Part shown: one piece after another, positions 55,117-64,000 of the stretch | Layout: each line of letters starts with the position of its first letter | Numbering within the stretch: position 1 is the stretch's first letter | Source of the DNA: Caulifigura coniformis | GTDB taxonomy: Bacteria; Planctomycetota; Planctomycetia; Planctomycetales; Planctomycetaceae | DNA length: 64,000 nucleotides | Assembly (NCBI RefSeq): GCF_007745175.1 | Contig: NZ_CP036271.1 | Coordinates: 2,926,314 to 2,990,313, forward strand | Direction: 5' to 3' | The notes under the pieces: generated by a model | The model's database searches: none | What the model saw: only the letters and a program-made list of their open reading frames with translations | Told to the model about the DNA's origin: nothing | Position numbers and translations under genes: made by a program

Positions 55117-55875
55117 ATGAAGATCGTTGTCATCGGCGGAAGCGGATTGATTGGAAGCCGTCTTGTGAAACGGCTGCAGAAAGCCGGGCACGAGGTCTTG
55201 GCGGCGTCGCCGCGGTCTGGAGTGAACGCCGTGACCGGCGAGGGGCTGGCCGATGCGCTGCACGGAGCAAGTGTCGTCGTCGATGTGTCGAACGCGCCTT
55301 CGTGGGAGGAACAGGCGGTTCGTGAGTTCTTCGAGAAGTCGACTGGCAACCTGCTGACTGCGGAAGGGGCCGCTGGCGTGAAGCACCACGTGGTGCTGTC
55401 GGTCGTCGGCGCGGAGCGACTCGTCGACAGCGGATACATGAAGGCCAAGGTCGCTCAGGAATCGCTCATCAAGGCGTCCCCGATTCCATACACGATCCTG
55501 CGGGCGACCCAGTTCATGGAGTTCGTTCAGGGGATCGCCGAGTCGTTCGCCGTAGGGGAAACGATTCGCGTTCCCACCGCCGGCATCCAGCCCGTCGCGG
55601 CCGATGACGTCGCCGCCATGCTGGCCGATATTGCCGTCGAACAGCCGGTGAACGGCACCCTGGAACTGGGCGGTCCGCAGCCGTTTGCAATGGATGATCT
55701 CGTCCGACAGTACTTCCAGTCGGTCGGACTCGCGAGGAACGTCGTGACGGATGACGAGTCGCGCTACTTCGGCGAACGGCTTCAGCAAAAGTCGCTGCTG
55801 CCCGAGGCCAATGCGCGGCTGGGGAAGATCACATTCAAGAAATGGGTCGAGCAGAACGCGGCCGTGGGAGTGTGA
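55117..55875 (+). CDS. NmrA-like NAD(P)-binding reductase
   Basis: 252 residues, atypical short-chain dehydrogenase of the NmrA type. The dinucleotide site is MKIVVIGGSGLIGSRLVKRLQ; other strings are VVVDVSNAPSWEEQAVREFFEKSTGNLLTAEGAAGVKHHVVLSVVGAERL, YTILRATQFMEFVQGIAESF and VQPVAADDVAAMLADIA-like. No catalytic Tyr-x-x-x-Lys is obvious; the Lys in GYMKAKVAQE follows a Tyr. NmrA-like proteins serve as redox sensors or quinone reductases. The ATG at 55117 has GGGAG upstream. Confidence 0.9.
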   Translation: MKIVVIGGSGLIGSRLVKRLQKAGHEVLAASPRSGVNAVTGEGLADALHGASVVVDVSNAPSWEEQAVREFFEKSTGNLLTAEGAAGVKHHVVLSVVGAERLVDSGYMKAKVAQESLIKASPIPYTILRATQFMEFVQGIAESFAVGETIRVPTAGIQPVAADDVAAMLADIAVEQPVNGTLELGGPQPFAMDDLVRQYFQSVGLARNVVTDDESRYFGERLQQKSLLPEANARLGKITFKKWVEQNAAVGV

Positions 55876-55970
55876 GCGGCGAGTCGCTCGGTCCTGTCCC
55901 TGAAACGACCTTCCGCGGTATGGGCCTGGAGGGCCTGGCGGATGACCGTCGCTGTTTGAGAAACCACCCG

Positions 55971-55999
55971 GCCCCTGCCGTCATCGGCAGGGGCTTTTT
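55971..55999 (+). terminator. Intrinsic terminator after the NmrA-like gene
   Basis: Stem GCCCCTGCCG (55971-55980), loop TCAT, CGGCAGGGGC (55985-55994) and TTTTT. Perfect 10-bp stem, about 95 bases past the stop codon. Confidence 0.92.
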
Positions 56000-56031
56000 C
56001 GCGCGCCGCCGGTGAACTATGTTGGTTGGCC

Positions 56032-56475
56032 ATGGCGATCAAACGAATGGACAACGTGCTTATCGTTGTCGACGACATGGATGCGGTCAAAGCGTTCTTC
56101 ACCGAGCTCGGCATGGAGCTCGAGGGGGAGACGACGGTCGGGGGCGACTGGGTCGACAGTGTCGTCGGTCTCAAGGGAGTCCGCTCCGAGATCGTGATGT
56201 TGAGGACGCCCGACGGTCACGGAAAGGTCGAGCTGTCGAAGTTTCACTCGCCGCAGGCGGTTCGGTTCGGGCCGGAGAATGCTCCCACGAATGCACTGGG
56301 CCTGCGCCGCATCATGTTTACCGTCGACGACGTGAATGAGACGGTCGCCCGCCTCAGACAGAAGCAGGGCGCTGAACTCGTCGGCGAGATCGCCGAGTAC
56401 GAAGGCGTCTACCGGCTGTGCTTCCTGCGCGGTCCGGAAGGCATCATCGTCGGCCTGGCTCAGGAACTGCGGTAA
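56032..56475 (+). CDS. VOC-family (glyoxalase/bleomycin-resistance-like) protein
   Basis: 147 residues with two beta-alpha-beta-beta-beta modules of the vicinal oxygen chelate fold (RMDNVLIVVDDMDAVKAFFTELGMELEGE, GLRRIMFTVDDVNETVARLRQKQGAELVGE, YRLCFLRGPEGIIVGLAQEL). Metal ligands would be His/Glu; some classical positions (first His) appear to be Asn or Val here, so it may be a binding protein rather than an enzyme. The substrate is unknown. The ATG at 56032 is chosen. A terminator precedes it, so it has its own promoter. Confidence 0.9.
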   Translation: MAIKRMDNVLIVVDDMDAVKAFFTELGMELEGETTVGGDWVDSVVGLKGVRSEIVMLRTPDGHGKVELSKFHSPQAVRFGPENAPTNALGLRRIMFTVDDVNETVARLRQKQGAELVGEIAEYEGVYRLCFLRGPEGIIVGLAQELR

Positions 56476-56849
56476 CTCTCTTTGCGAACCGGCGGGACTG
56501 CGAACGAACGCACGCGGACAACGAGCGGCCAGGACGCCGCTGGTCTGCCGGAAGAGCGACTTCTTAAAGCTCCACCGCTCCGTTCAGATTTCTTTCGGAA
56601 TTCACGCAACCTTTCCTGAACCGGGCAGATGATGCTTGTGGTGTGGCAAGGGGCGCGGAACGTCCTGATTGTCTGCCCGAGCTGAAGTTGCCAGGCAAGG
56701 TTCGCAGTCCTTCCCGGACCCGCCGCCCCCCGGCTGTGCGAAATTCGCCTCGTTCTGCGTCACGCACGTCATCGCTTTGCGCCCGGATTCTCGGACGTTC
56801 GTCCCGATGTCCTGGCCGAGTCTCCCCCCATCCCAATTGAGAAACGCTC
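56476..56849. other. 374-bp intergenic region
   Basis: No RNA gene or conserved coding sequence was recognised. Short open frames in the region lack start signals and homology cues. The promoter of the gene at 56850 must lie here. Confidence 0.5.
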
Positions 56850-58046
56850 ATGGCGCCTCGTCCCCCGGCAAAGACTCCCCCCAGGAAGACTCCCCAGCAG
56901 GAAGCTCAGGAGCGACTCAAGGCCCTCGAGGAGAATCAGAAAAAACAGGATCTCGAACTGCGTCGGCTGGGAAGGTTTAACAAGGCGTCCAATGAACTGG
57001 CGGGATTCGAAAGCGCCATGATGGCGCGCGCGGAAAGCTGGATGATCGCCGCGCGGAACGTCGGATCGGCCTACAAGATGGCCGCCGAACAGCACAAAAA
57101 GACCCTGTCCGACCAGAAGGCCAGCGACGCACTCAACGACCAGATCCTGTTCGCGATCCTCAGCGTCTCCACGATCGGCGCGCTGTCGTGGCTCAGCTCC
57201 GCGATTCAGACCAGAAACGCCGCCGCGCTCTTGTCGGCCCAGACTCGTTTGGCGAGCGCCGAGCAACGGTTGGCGAACGTCATGAAAGCGCCCCCCTCGC
57301 TCTGGAAGGCGCAGAGCCTGATGATCGCCAAGGACCAGGTCGCGCGCCTCAAAGTGATGCCGGAGCCGGTCGGCATGGTGATCGAGGCGCTGGAAGACAC
57401 CCTGCAGGTCGGCGCCGACAAACTCCTGACCACCTGGGCCCCGACTCTCGTCGCACAGCAGAACGAGGAGGCCAGCGAAGATCCCCAGGTTTTTCAGAAC
57501 GAGCAGGAGAACAAAGTCAGCCGCGTCAAAATCCTGGCATTCCAGGCCTTCAGCGAAGTTCGCAAGGACTGGGACAAGAAGCCTTCCGACTTCTGGGACA
57601 CCTATGACACCGAGGCTCAGGCGAAGAAGCACGAAGAATGGAATAAAGAGGCAGCCCAGCTCGCCGGCAAGGACGACCTGAGGCCGATTCAGGAAATGGC
57701 CGACGAACTCGAACGCGGCTTCTGGATGCGGTATGTCCTGGAAAGCCACAGCCATCGCGACTTCGGGATCTTCAGGACCGCCGAAAGCTACGACTACGTC
57801 GGCGATCATGTCGTCAAACGGCTCGAGAAACTGGGGGTCACGCAGCCCCTCGGAATCAGAACGGACATTCCCCGCGGAGTGAAAGATGGCTCATGGCTCG
57901 GTGGGGATCCGATGGAAGAGTTCATCACCGACAAGCTCGTCGCCTGGGCGAAGGCCTACCAGATCAAATCGCTGCTGAAACCGAAGTCCTCTGCAAACAG
58001 CTTCGCCGGGGCAAGCGCGTCAGCCACCGGCTCGGTGAAAAAGTAG
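56850..58046 (+). CDS. Large unknown cytosolic protein
   Basis: 398 residues, no recognised family. A Pro/Lys/Arg-rich start (MAPRPPAKTPPRKTPQQ) is followed by a coiled-coil region (ERLKALEENQKKQDLELRRLGR), a helical part, and one hydrophobic stretch (LFAILSVSTIGALSWL) near residue 100. The rest is charged and helical (FWMRYVLESHSHRDFGIF, DYVGDHVVKRLEKLG), with a low-complexity Ser/Ala tail. There is no signal peptide. The gene stands alone, with a bidirectional terminator after it. It could be an accessory or cargo-type protein; no function is claimed. Confidence 0.78.
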   Translation: MAPRPPAKTPPRKTPQQEAQERLKALEENQKKQDLELRRLGRFNKASNELAGFESAMMARAESWMIAARNVGSAYKMAAEQHKKTLSDQKASDALNDQILFAILSVSTIGALSWLSSAIQTRNAAALLSAQTRLASAEQRLANVMKAPPSLWKAQSLMIAKDQVARLKVMPEPVGMVIEALEDTLQVGADKLLTTWAPTLVAQQNEEASEDPQVFQNEQENKVSRVKILAFQAFSEVRKDWDKKPSDFWDTYDTEAQAKKHEEWNKEAAQLAGKDDLRPIQEMADELERGFWMRYVLESHSHRDFGIFRTAESYDYVGDHVVKRLEKLGVTQPLGIRTDIPRGVKDGSWLGGDPMEEFITDKLVAWAKAYQIKSLLKPKSSANSFAGASASATGSVKK

Positions 58047-58117
58047 GCATTCGGGCGCCAATGGTCCTCTTTGGGGGCCACGGCGCTGCCTGCAGACACA
58101 GCCGAATCGCGCAAACA

Positions 58118-58156
58118 AAACACCTCCGTGCCCCGCAACCCGGCACGGAGGTGTTT
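58118..58156. terminator. Bidirectional intrinsic terminator
   Basis: A perfect 15-bp stem, AAACACCTCCGTGCC (58118-58132) with GGCACGGAGGTGTTT (58142-58156), a nine-base loop and A/T ends on both sides. It separates the unknown gene from the convergent fumarase gene. Confidence 0.92.
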
Positions 58157-58183
58157 CCACATCCTCTCGCAGTCTTTCCGGCC

Positions 58184-59608
<1,425 letters not shown>

Positions 59609-59822
59609 GGATCGCAGCCTTCGCTCTCAATGCAGTCAATGCCCGGCGACACTGTCGCCGGAACGGTCGATGTGCGGCGGCGCAGGAAGCCCGGAGTCTT
59701 CTGCGAAGCCCGGTTTCTGGCCTGGAAACGCTCATTCGAAGACGGTTCATTGCAAATTGCAAACGGCACCTTGAAAATCGCAACTCTGAAAACCCTCCCC
59801 GCCGTCAGCCCCGCGTTGCTTC

Positions 59823-61151
59823 GTGACTCAACAGCGTTCCATTCTCGTCATCGAAGATGAACAGGTCATCCGCAGCAGCCTGCGGGAGTTCCTCACCGAC
59901 GAAGGCTTTGTGGTGACCGAAGCCGGCAACTGCGCCGAAGCGCTGTCGCTCGCTCGCCAGCAGGATTTCCAGGTGGCGATCTGCGATGTCCGACTGCCGG
60001 ACGGCGATGGCGTCCAGCTCCTGCGCAAGCTCCAGCAGATCAATCCGTCCGTCTTCGTCCTGATCATCACCGCCTATGCCACGGTCGAAAACGCCGTCGA
60101 CGCCTTCAAGGCCGGTGCGTTCGACTACCTCGTCAAACCCGTCATGTTCGAGGACGTGGCGAACAAGCTGCGTCGCGTCTACCAGTTCCGTGAGATGTTC
60201 CTTGAAAACCAGCGGCTGCGGAAAGAACTGTCGCAGCCGCAGCAGTTCGACCTGATTGTCGGTTCGAGCCAGCCGCTCAAGGAACTGCAGACGGCAATCG
60301 CAAAAATCGCGGTGACGCACTCGAACGTGTTGCTCGTCGGGGAAACGGGAACCGGCAAGGAGCTGTTCGCGCGGGCCATCCATCTCGCAGGTCCCAAGAA
60401 AGACGAGAAGTTCATCGCCGTCAACTGCGCGACCCGGCCCAGCGAACTGCTGGAAAGCGAGCTGTTCGGGAGCGATGCCGGCGGGCCGGGGGCGCTCCGC
60501 AGTGCCGGCGACGGCACGGTGTTTCTCGACGAGATTTCTCACCTGCCGATGGGAGCCCAGACGCGGCTGCTGAGGGCGATCGAGTTCAAGGAAGGAACCC
60601 CTTCCGGCGGCTCGGCCCCCTACAAGGTGTCGGCCCGCATCATCGCCTCCACCAGCCAGGAACTGTTGCGGCTCGTGGGAGAGGGCACCTTCCAGGAGGA
60701 CCTGTTCTACAGGCTGGACGGGGTCAAGGTCCGCATCCCGCCGCTCCGGGAACGGATCGACGATGTGCCGGAGCTGGTCGATCATTTCATCGCGAAGCAC
60801 AGCCGGGCGATGGGCAAGCGGGTCACGAGTGCCTCGAGCGATACGATCCGCCTGTTGATGGCGGCCCAGTGGAAGGGGAACGTCCGGCAGCTCGACAACG
60901 CCATCGAGCGCGCCGTGCTGATGTGCGACGGAACGCAGATCGAACCGAAAGACCTCCCGCCCGACCTGATGGGCCTGGGCCAGCCGCTGCCCGATACCGA
61001 CGACCTGCGTTCGGCCCTCAGGCACTACGAGAAACTGCATATCGCCCGCGTCCTGAAGCAGTGGCCCGATAAGCGCGAAGCGGCCAAGCGTCTGAAACTC
61101 GGCCTTTCGAGCCTCTATCGAAAGATCGAAGAACTCGGCCTCGAGCTGTGA
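59823..61151 (+). CDS. NtrC-like response regulator lacking the sigma-54 contact loop
   Basis: 442 residues. Receiver domain (1-120): acidic IEDEQ, phospho-acceptor Asp in AICDVRLPDG, Lys in YLVKPVMFED. The AAA+ domain (about 140-370) has Walker A GETGTGKE, Walker B GTVFLDEI, and KGNVRQLDNAIERAV. The stretch after LLESELFG reads SDAGGPGALRSAGDG, so the GAFTGA loop that contacts sigma-54 is missing. A Fis-like helix-turn-helix ends the chain (KREAAKRLKLGLSSLYRKIEEL). Without the loop it may not activate sigma-54 and could act as a phospho-controlled repressor or DNA-binding oligomer. The start is a GTG. It precedes an ExbB/ExbD-like pair. Confidence 0.93.
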   Translation: MTQQRSILVIEDEQVIRSSLREFLTDEGFVVTEAGNCAEALSLARQQDFQVAICDVRLPDGDGVQLLRKLQQINPSVFVLIITAYATVENAVDAFKAGAFDYLVKPVMFEDVANKLRRVYQFREMFLENQRLRKELSQPQQFDLIVGSSQPLKELQTAIAKIAVTHSNVLLVGETGTGKELFARAIHLAGPKKDEKFIAVNCATRPSELLESELFGSDAGGPGALRSAGDGTVFLDEISHLPMGAQTRLLRAIEFKEGTPSGGSAPYKVSARIIASTSQELLRLVGEGTFQEDLFYRLDGVKVRIPPLRERIDDVPELVDHFIAKHSRAMGKRVTSASSDTIRLLMAAQWKGNVRQLDNAIERAVLMCDGTQIEPKDLPPDLMGLGQPLPDTDDLRSALRHYEKLHIARVLKQWPDKREAAKRLKLGLSSLYRKIEELGLEL

Positions 61152-61159
61152 CTTTGCCG

Positions 61160-61194
61160 AATCCTGAATCCTGAATCTGAGATCCTGAATCCTG
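61160..61194. repeat. Short tandem repeat AATCCTG/AATCTGAG before the ExbB-like gene
   Basis: Four near-copies of (A)ATCCTGA in 35 bases, ending two bases before the ATG at 61197. It occupies the place of the ribosome binding site, where no Shine-Dalgarno is present. Confidence 0.8.
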
Positions 61195-61196
61195 CT

Positions 61197-61877
61197 ATGG
61201 AACCGCTGCGGCAGATGACCGGGATGCTGAACCAGTTCTCGGCGCTGTCGACGTACGTCATCGTCGCGGCGTTCGCCGTGCACCTGTTCGTGTTCTTCAC
61301 GCTCACGCTCTGGGCCCGGCGCGACCTCAAGAACATGGCTTCGGCCCTGTACGACTTCACTCGCGGACTCAGGCACCAGAGCCTGCTCGATCGAGCAGCC
61401 CCGCTTTCAGATCAGGTCGACGCCTTCCTCGCAGACGTCAATGACGTGATCAGCGATCCGGCCCGCGTGGCTGATCGCCGGTCGCTGCACATCCGTATGC
61501 AGATCATGGACGAGCGGCGGCGGTACCTGAACTCGATGACGTTCGAGACCGTCTACAACATGGCCCGGACGATGATCGAGGCCTATCCCCTGGGAGGGAT
61601 CGTCGGGACGGTGCTCGCCATCGGCGCCGCGCTCAATGCCGACGCCGGCGGTGTTGCGAGCGTCGATGCTATTGTGAAACGGTTCGGCGAATCGATCTGG
61701 TGCACCTTCGCGGGCCTCGTGGCGACGATCATCCTCCTGTTCATCAACAGCTTCCTCGAGCCGGGTTTCAACCGGCTCGCCGAGAATCGCCAGCACGTGC
61801 GGGAAACTGTCGCGCGGGCGAAACGCGAATTGTCGCTGCACGCGCCCCAGGCAGGCGATGAAGAGGCTGCGACGTGA
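61197..61877 (+). CDS. MotA/TolQ/ExbB-like proton channel subunit
   Basis: 226 residues. A first membrane segment (TYVIVAAFAVHLFVFFTLTLWA) is followed by a long cytoplasmic loop with FETVYNMARTMIEAYPLGGIVGTVLAIGAAL (second segment, the conserved GTVLGI-like site) and a third segment TFAGLVATIILLFINSFLEPGFN. Family members use the proton motive force with an ExbD/TolR/MotB-like partner to drive TonB, outer-membrane constriction or rotation. The partner overlaps by four bases (GTGA), so the two are translationally coupled. There is no TonB, Tol or flagellar gene here. Confidence 0.9.
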   Translation: MEPLRQMTGMLNQFSALSTYVIVAAFAVHLFVFFTLTLWARRDLKNMASALYDFTRGLRHQSLLDRAAPLSDQVDAFLADVNDVISDPARVADRRSLHIRMQIMDERRRYLNSMTFETVYNMARTMIEAYPLGGIVGTVLAIGAALNADAGGVASVDAIVKRFGESIWCTFAGLVATIILLFINSFLEPGFNRLAENRQHVRETVARAKRELSLHAPQAGDEEAAT

Positions 61878-62713
61878 AAATCAGTCGCCGCAAGCTGACG
61901 CTGCAGCTCACGCCGCTGCTCGACCTGATGCTGATCGTCTTCTTCCTGCAATACCTGCAGATGCGGGAAAACGAAGTGAAACGGGCGAGCGCGGCCGAGA
62001 TCGTTCAGCAGGATGCGGTGCGACTGGCGGAAGAACTGGAAGCGGCCCGGCGCGTGGCCGCGGACGCCACCCGGACGGCGACGGCCCTCCAGAACGAACT
62101 GGCCCAGGCAAACGCGCGCGCCACGGGGCTCGCCGGCGAAGCGGCCGCCGAGCGGGCGCGGGTCGATCAGGTGCTCTCGCGCGAAGAGGAACTCGGCCGG
62201 CTGATCGTGGAATTGTTCAACGTTCCCAGGGCCGACATCGACAAGGTGCTGAATGACCCCGGGGCAGGGGGCATTTCAAGATCCCCGCAGGAAGTCGCGG
62301 CCCTCCGCAAACAGTTCGAGGATATGGCCGCCGCGAGGTCGGGCCGGATGATCAAGCACCTGCTGGTGTTCGATGAGATCCGCAAGCGGTGCGACGTCTG
62401 GGAGGTCTTCGTCGATTCCCAGCACCTCGTGACGGTGAACACGGGCGTGCGGACGGCGTCGCTCAGGCTGAACCTGAAAGACGACGGCGATCCCGACATG
62501 GAACGCTTTGAGAATGAGTTCGTCGAGGTCGCTCGCGGGCTGCCCGATCCGAAGTCGCTCGTGGTCGTGCTCCTGAGTTACGACCGCGCCACGCGGCTGA
62601 TCGTCACCGAGGCGCTGGACAGGTCGATGCCGAACATCATGCGCCGGCTGGCGATGGAAACAGCCGGCGTGCGATTCGAGTACGCCGACCTCGGGATTCG
62701 CATCGGACAGTGA
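61874..62713 (+). CDS. ExbD/TolR-like protein with long periplasmic coiled coil
   Basis: 279 residues. The N-terminal anchor KLTLQLTPLLDLMLIVFFLQYLQ has the ExbD/TolR pattern TPLLDxMLIVxxF with the proton-carrying Asp. A long coiled coil follows (about 30-120, LAEELEAARRVAADATRTATALQNEL), and a C-terminal domain of about 120 residues (RMIKHLLVFDEIRKRCDVWEVFVD...LSYDRATRLIVTEALDRSM). That periplasmic part is larger than in ExbD or TolR and resembles none of the OmpA-like peptidoglycan-binding domains I can see. It starts with a GTG four bases before the end of the ExbB-like gene. The target is unknown. Confidence 0.88.
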   Translation: MKISRRKLTLQLTPLLDLMLIVFFLQYLQMRENEVKRASAAEIVQQDAVRLAEELEAARRVAADATRTATALQNELAQANARATGLAGEAAAERARVDQVLSREEELGRLIVELFNVPRADIDKVLNDPGAGGISRSPQEVAALRKQFEDMAAARSGRMIKHLLVFDEIRKRCDVWEVFVDSQHLVTVNTGVRTASLRLNLKDDGDPDMERFENEFVEVARGLPDPKSLVVVLLSYDRATRLIVTEALDRSMPNIMRRLAMETAGVRFEYADLGIRIGQ

Positions 62714-62735
62714 GCCGCATCGCGGCCTGGAGCAG

Positions 62736-62828
62736 CTTCAAGATTGGTGTTCGGGGTTCCGCAGGCGATGAACGCACGAACGCGAATCGAGAACCGTTCA
62801 ATCGCCTGCACAGGAGCCATGAAAATGG
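62736..62828 (+). repeat. Dispersed ~92-bp intergenic repeat, copy 2
   Basis: Closely similar to 52750-52841. Stronger hairpin: GCAGGCGATGAAC (62761-62773) with GTTC-A-ATCGCCTGC (62796-62809), one bulged A. It lies between the ExbD-like stop and the stop of the convergent DUF11-like gene and may end transcription of both. The tail keeps AGGAGCC-ATG-AAA-ATGG, but the open frame stops after four codons here. Confidence 0.85.
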
Positions 62829-62829
62829 T

Positions 62830-64000
62830 TTAGCGGTTCATGATCCGCTTCCAGCCGGGGAGGCCGCTCGCTCCCTGTCGGCGTGGAACGTTGACGTAAT
62901 TCGTGTCGTCGAGAGAATCGGGTTGCTCGCCGGGCTTGGCGGCCGGTTTCGGAACCGACGCGTCACGCGGATCGGCCGGGCTCGATTTCATCGGCGGACT
63001 CCCAGGGGCCGGAGCGGTCCCGGCCGGCGGAATCGTGCTGCCGGGAATCGAACCGCCCGAAGGGGACTGCGGCAATGGGGACTGGCCCGACGGGGACTGG
63101 GGCGCCTCGATGATCGGCCGGCGGTTGCGTGGGATCGTGGAATCGACGGGCAGACCGGGCTGTGGGATACCGGTCCCGGCGGGGATCGACGCCCCCTGCC
63201 CGGAGATCGCCGGAGCGGAACTGCCCGGCAGCGAGCCGGTCATCGGAGCCGTCGCCGAGTCGAAGCCTCGCGATCGCAGCGCGGGGCCGTCTTCCGGAAC
63301 CGGCCCGTTGGGATTGGCGATCGACGGATTGATCGTTGAAGGGCTGGCGACGGTGGACGGAAGCGGAGCCGGGGAGGCAACCGGCTTCGCGATGATCTGC
63401 ACCTGGGTCGTCCAGTCGGCGACGCGCGTCCCCGCGTGAGTCAGGACTGCATCGATTCTCGCCATGCTCGGCGTGCGGGCGAGCACCTTGAAGATCGCCC
63501 GCTTCGTCGTTCCAGCGGGAATATGGGCGTAGCGGTGTTCCACCAGGACTCCATCGCGGTGTTCCAGTCCCGCGGGAACATCCACGGTCAGCACCACGCC
63601 GTCCGCATCGCCGTTGCCCGTATTGGACACGACGAACACGGTCGACAACTCATCGTCGACTTTGAGGGAAGTGGGAATCTCCGCCACGACACTCAGGCGT
63701 GCCACCTTCGGGGCGACCTCGCGGGAGGCCGGCTCAACAGGGGCGAGCTTCGGCGTTTCCATCAGGACTGGCGGGGTCTCATTGACCGTCAACGGAGTCA
63801 CGGCCGTCACGTGAGTGGAACTGCTCACGGCCACGGCCGCGCGCACCTCGGCGACCGCCTGGATCTCCCGGTCGGTTCCCGGCTGTAGGGTGATCGCGAG
63901 GCGGCGTTCCTGCCCGGGACGCAGGGAGTCGATCCGCCAGTGGAGGGCGGTCGCCGAGACATCCGCCGGCGGATGGGTCGACTCGACCCGGTCGAGGTTC
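62830..64000 (-). CDS. DUF11-like secreted repeat protein with Pro/Ser-rich tail (partial, runs off right edge)
   Basis: At least 390 residues; the frame is open to the right end of the window, so the start is outside. The N-terminal visible part includes a Gln/Arg segment SLRPGQERRLAITLQPGTD and a DUF11-type beta-sandwich (ARLSVVAEIPTSLKVDDELSTVFVVSNTGNGDADGVVLTVDVPAGLEHRDG, YAHIPAGTTKRAIFKVLARTP). The C-terminal 190 residues are Pro/Ser/Gly-rich (TIPPAGTAPAPGSPPM, SPADPRDASVPKPAAKPGE) and probably span or attach to the cell envelope. DUF11 proteins are large surface proteins. It converges on the ExbB/ExbD-like pair. Confidence 0.82.
   Translation of the reverse strand, partial: NLDRVESTHPPADVSATALHWRIDSLRPGQERRLAITLQPGTDREIQAVAEVRAAVAVSSSTHVTAVTPLTVNETPPVLMETPKLAPVEPASREVAPKVARLSVVAEIPTSLKVDDELSTVFVVSNTGNGDADGVVLTVDVPAGLEHRDGVLVEHRYAHIPAGTTKRAIFKVLARTPSMARIDAVLTHAGTRVADWTTQVQIIAKPVASPAPLPSTVASPSTINPSIANPNGPVPEDGPALRSRGFDSATAPMTGSLPGSSAPAISGQGASIPAGTGIPQPGLPVDSTIPRNRRPIIEAPQSPSGQSPLPQSPSGGSIPGSTIPPAGTAPAPGSPPMKSSPADPRDASVPKPAAKPGEQPDSLDDTNYVNVPRRQGASGLPGWKRIMNR

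Overview
The window reads as a stretch of a high-GC planctomycete chromosome (class Planctomycetia, close to the Planctomycetaceae). The basis is the set of families present: three DUF1559 proteins with type IV pilin-like N-termini, a DUF1571 protein, a giant secreted ThuA plus multi-haem CxxCH protein, a PL6-type polysaccharide lyase remnant, a ceramidase-like secreted hydrolase, and an EF-G that resembles the mitochondrial EF-G2/spirochaete-planctomycete class. No tRNA, CRISPR array or prophage was seen.

Layout. 1-1560: 3' part of a 23S rRNA gene, then 5S rRNA and a strong terminator. 1602-3905: a PL6 lyase fragment and a thioredoxin-fold fragment, cut by the two ends of an IS407-like IS3-family element (2253-3543). 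The element has 12-bp perfect inverted repeats, a GGGAAAC frameshift site and no target duplication. 3930-12585: MoxR ATPase, DUF1559 protein, DprA, DUF1571 protein, YugP-like zinc peptidase, EVE protein, free-standing sigma-54 activator, an alkyltransferase-like protein and a small unknown. 12673-19038: LolD-like ATPase, RhtA-like exporter, rpsL, rpsG, then an EF-G2-type gene behind a terminator, and a possible SUKH/TPR protein.

19172-31386: secreted zincin/NPCBM protein, REC-HD-GYP phosphodiesterase, Fsr-like MFS pump, LysM-like cytosolic protein, then a divergent XylR-type regulator facing an epimerase and a DapA-like aldolase pair (a likely catabolic unit), a phosphatase-cytochrome fusion, a UDP-glucuronate epimerase and RNase III. 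31414-47472: two polytopic glycosyltransferase-like membrane proteins, the 2066-residue ThuA/haem protein, a lipoprotein, two tandem DUF1559 genes, a methyltransferase and a GT2/GT21-like glycosyltransferase. 47652-58046: GNAT-deacetylase fusion, ceramidase-like protein, MASE1-like GGDEF cyclase, TPR protein, cupin, NmrA-like reductase, VOC protein and a large unknown. 58184-64000: fumarase C, then a response regulator with a sigma-54-type AAA+ domain that has lost the GAFTGA loop, an ExbB/TolQ-like and ExbD/TolR-like pair, and a convergent DUF11-like secreted protein running off the right edge.

The observations most worth following are: the ExbB/ExbD-like pair behind the GAFTGA-less regulator; a ~92-bp dispersed hairpin repeat (52750 and 62736); the GNAT-deacetylase and phosphatase-cytochrome fusions; the EF-G2-type factor in the rpsL-rpsG neighbourhood; and the IS-associated junction that joined two unrelated broken genes. 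No single undescribed system is proved. The ExbB/ExbD-like module and the repeat pair are the best candidates.
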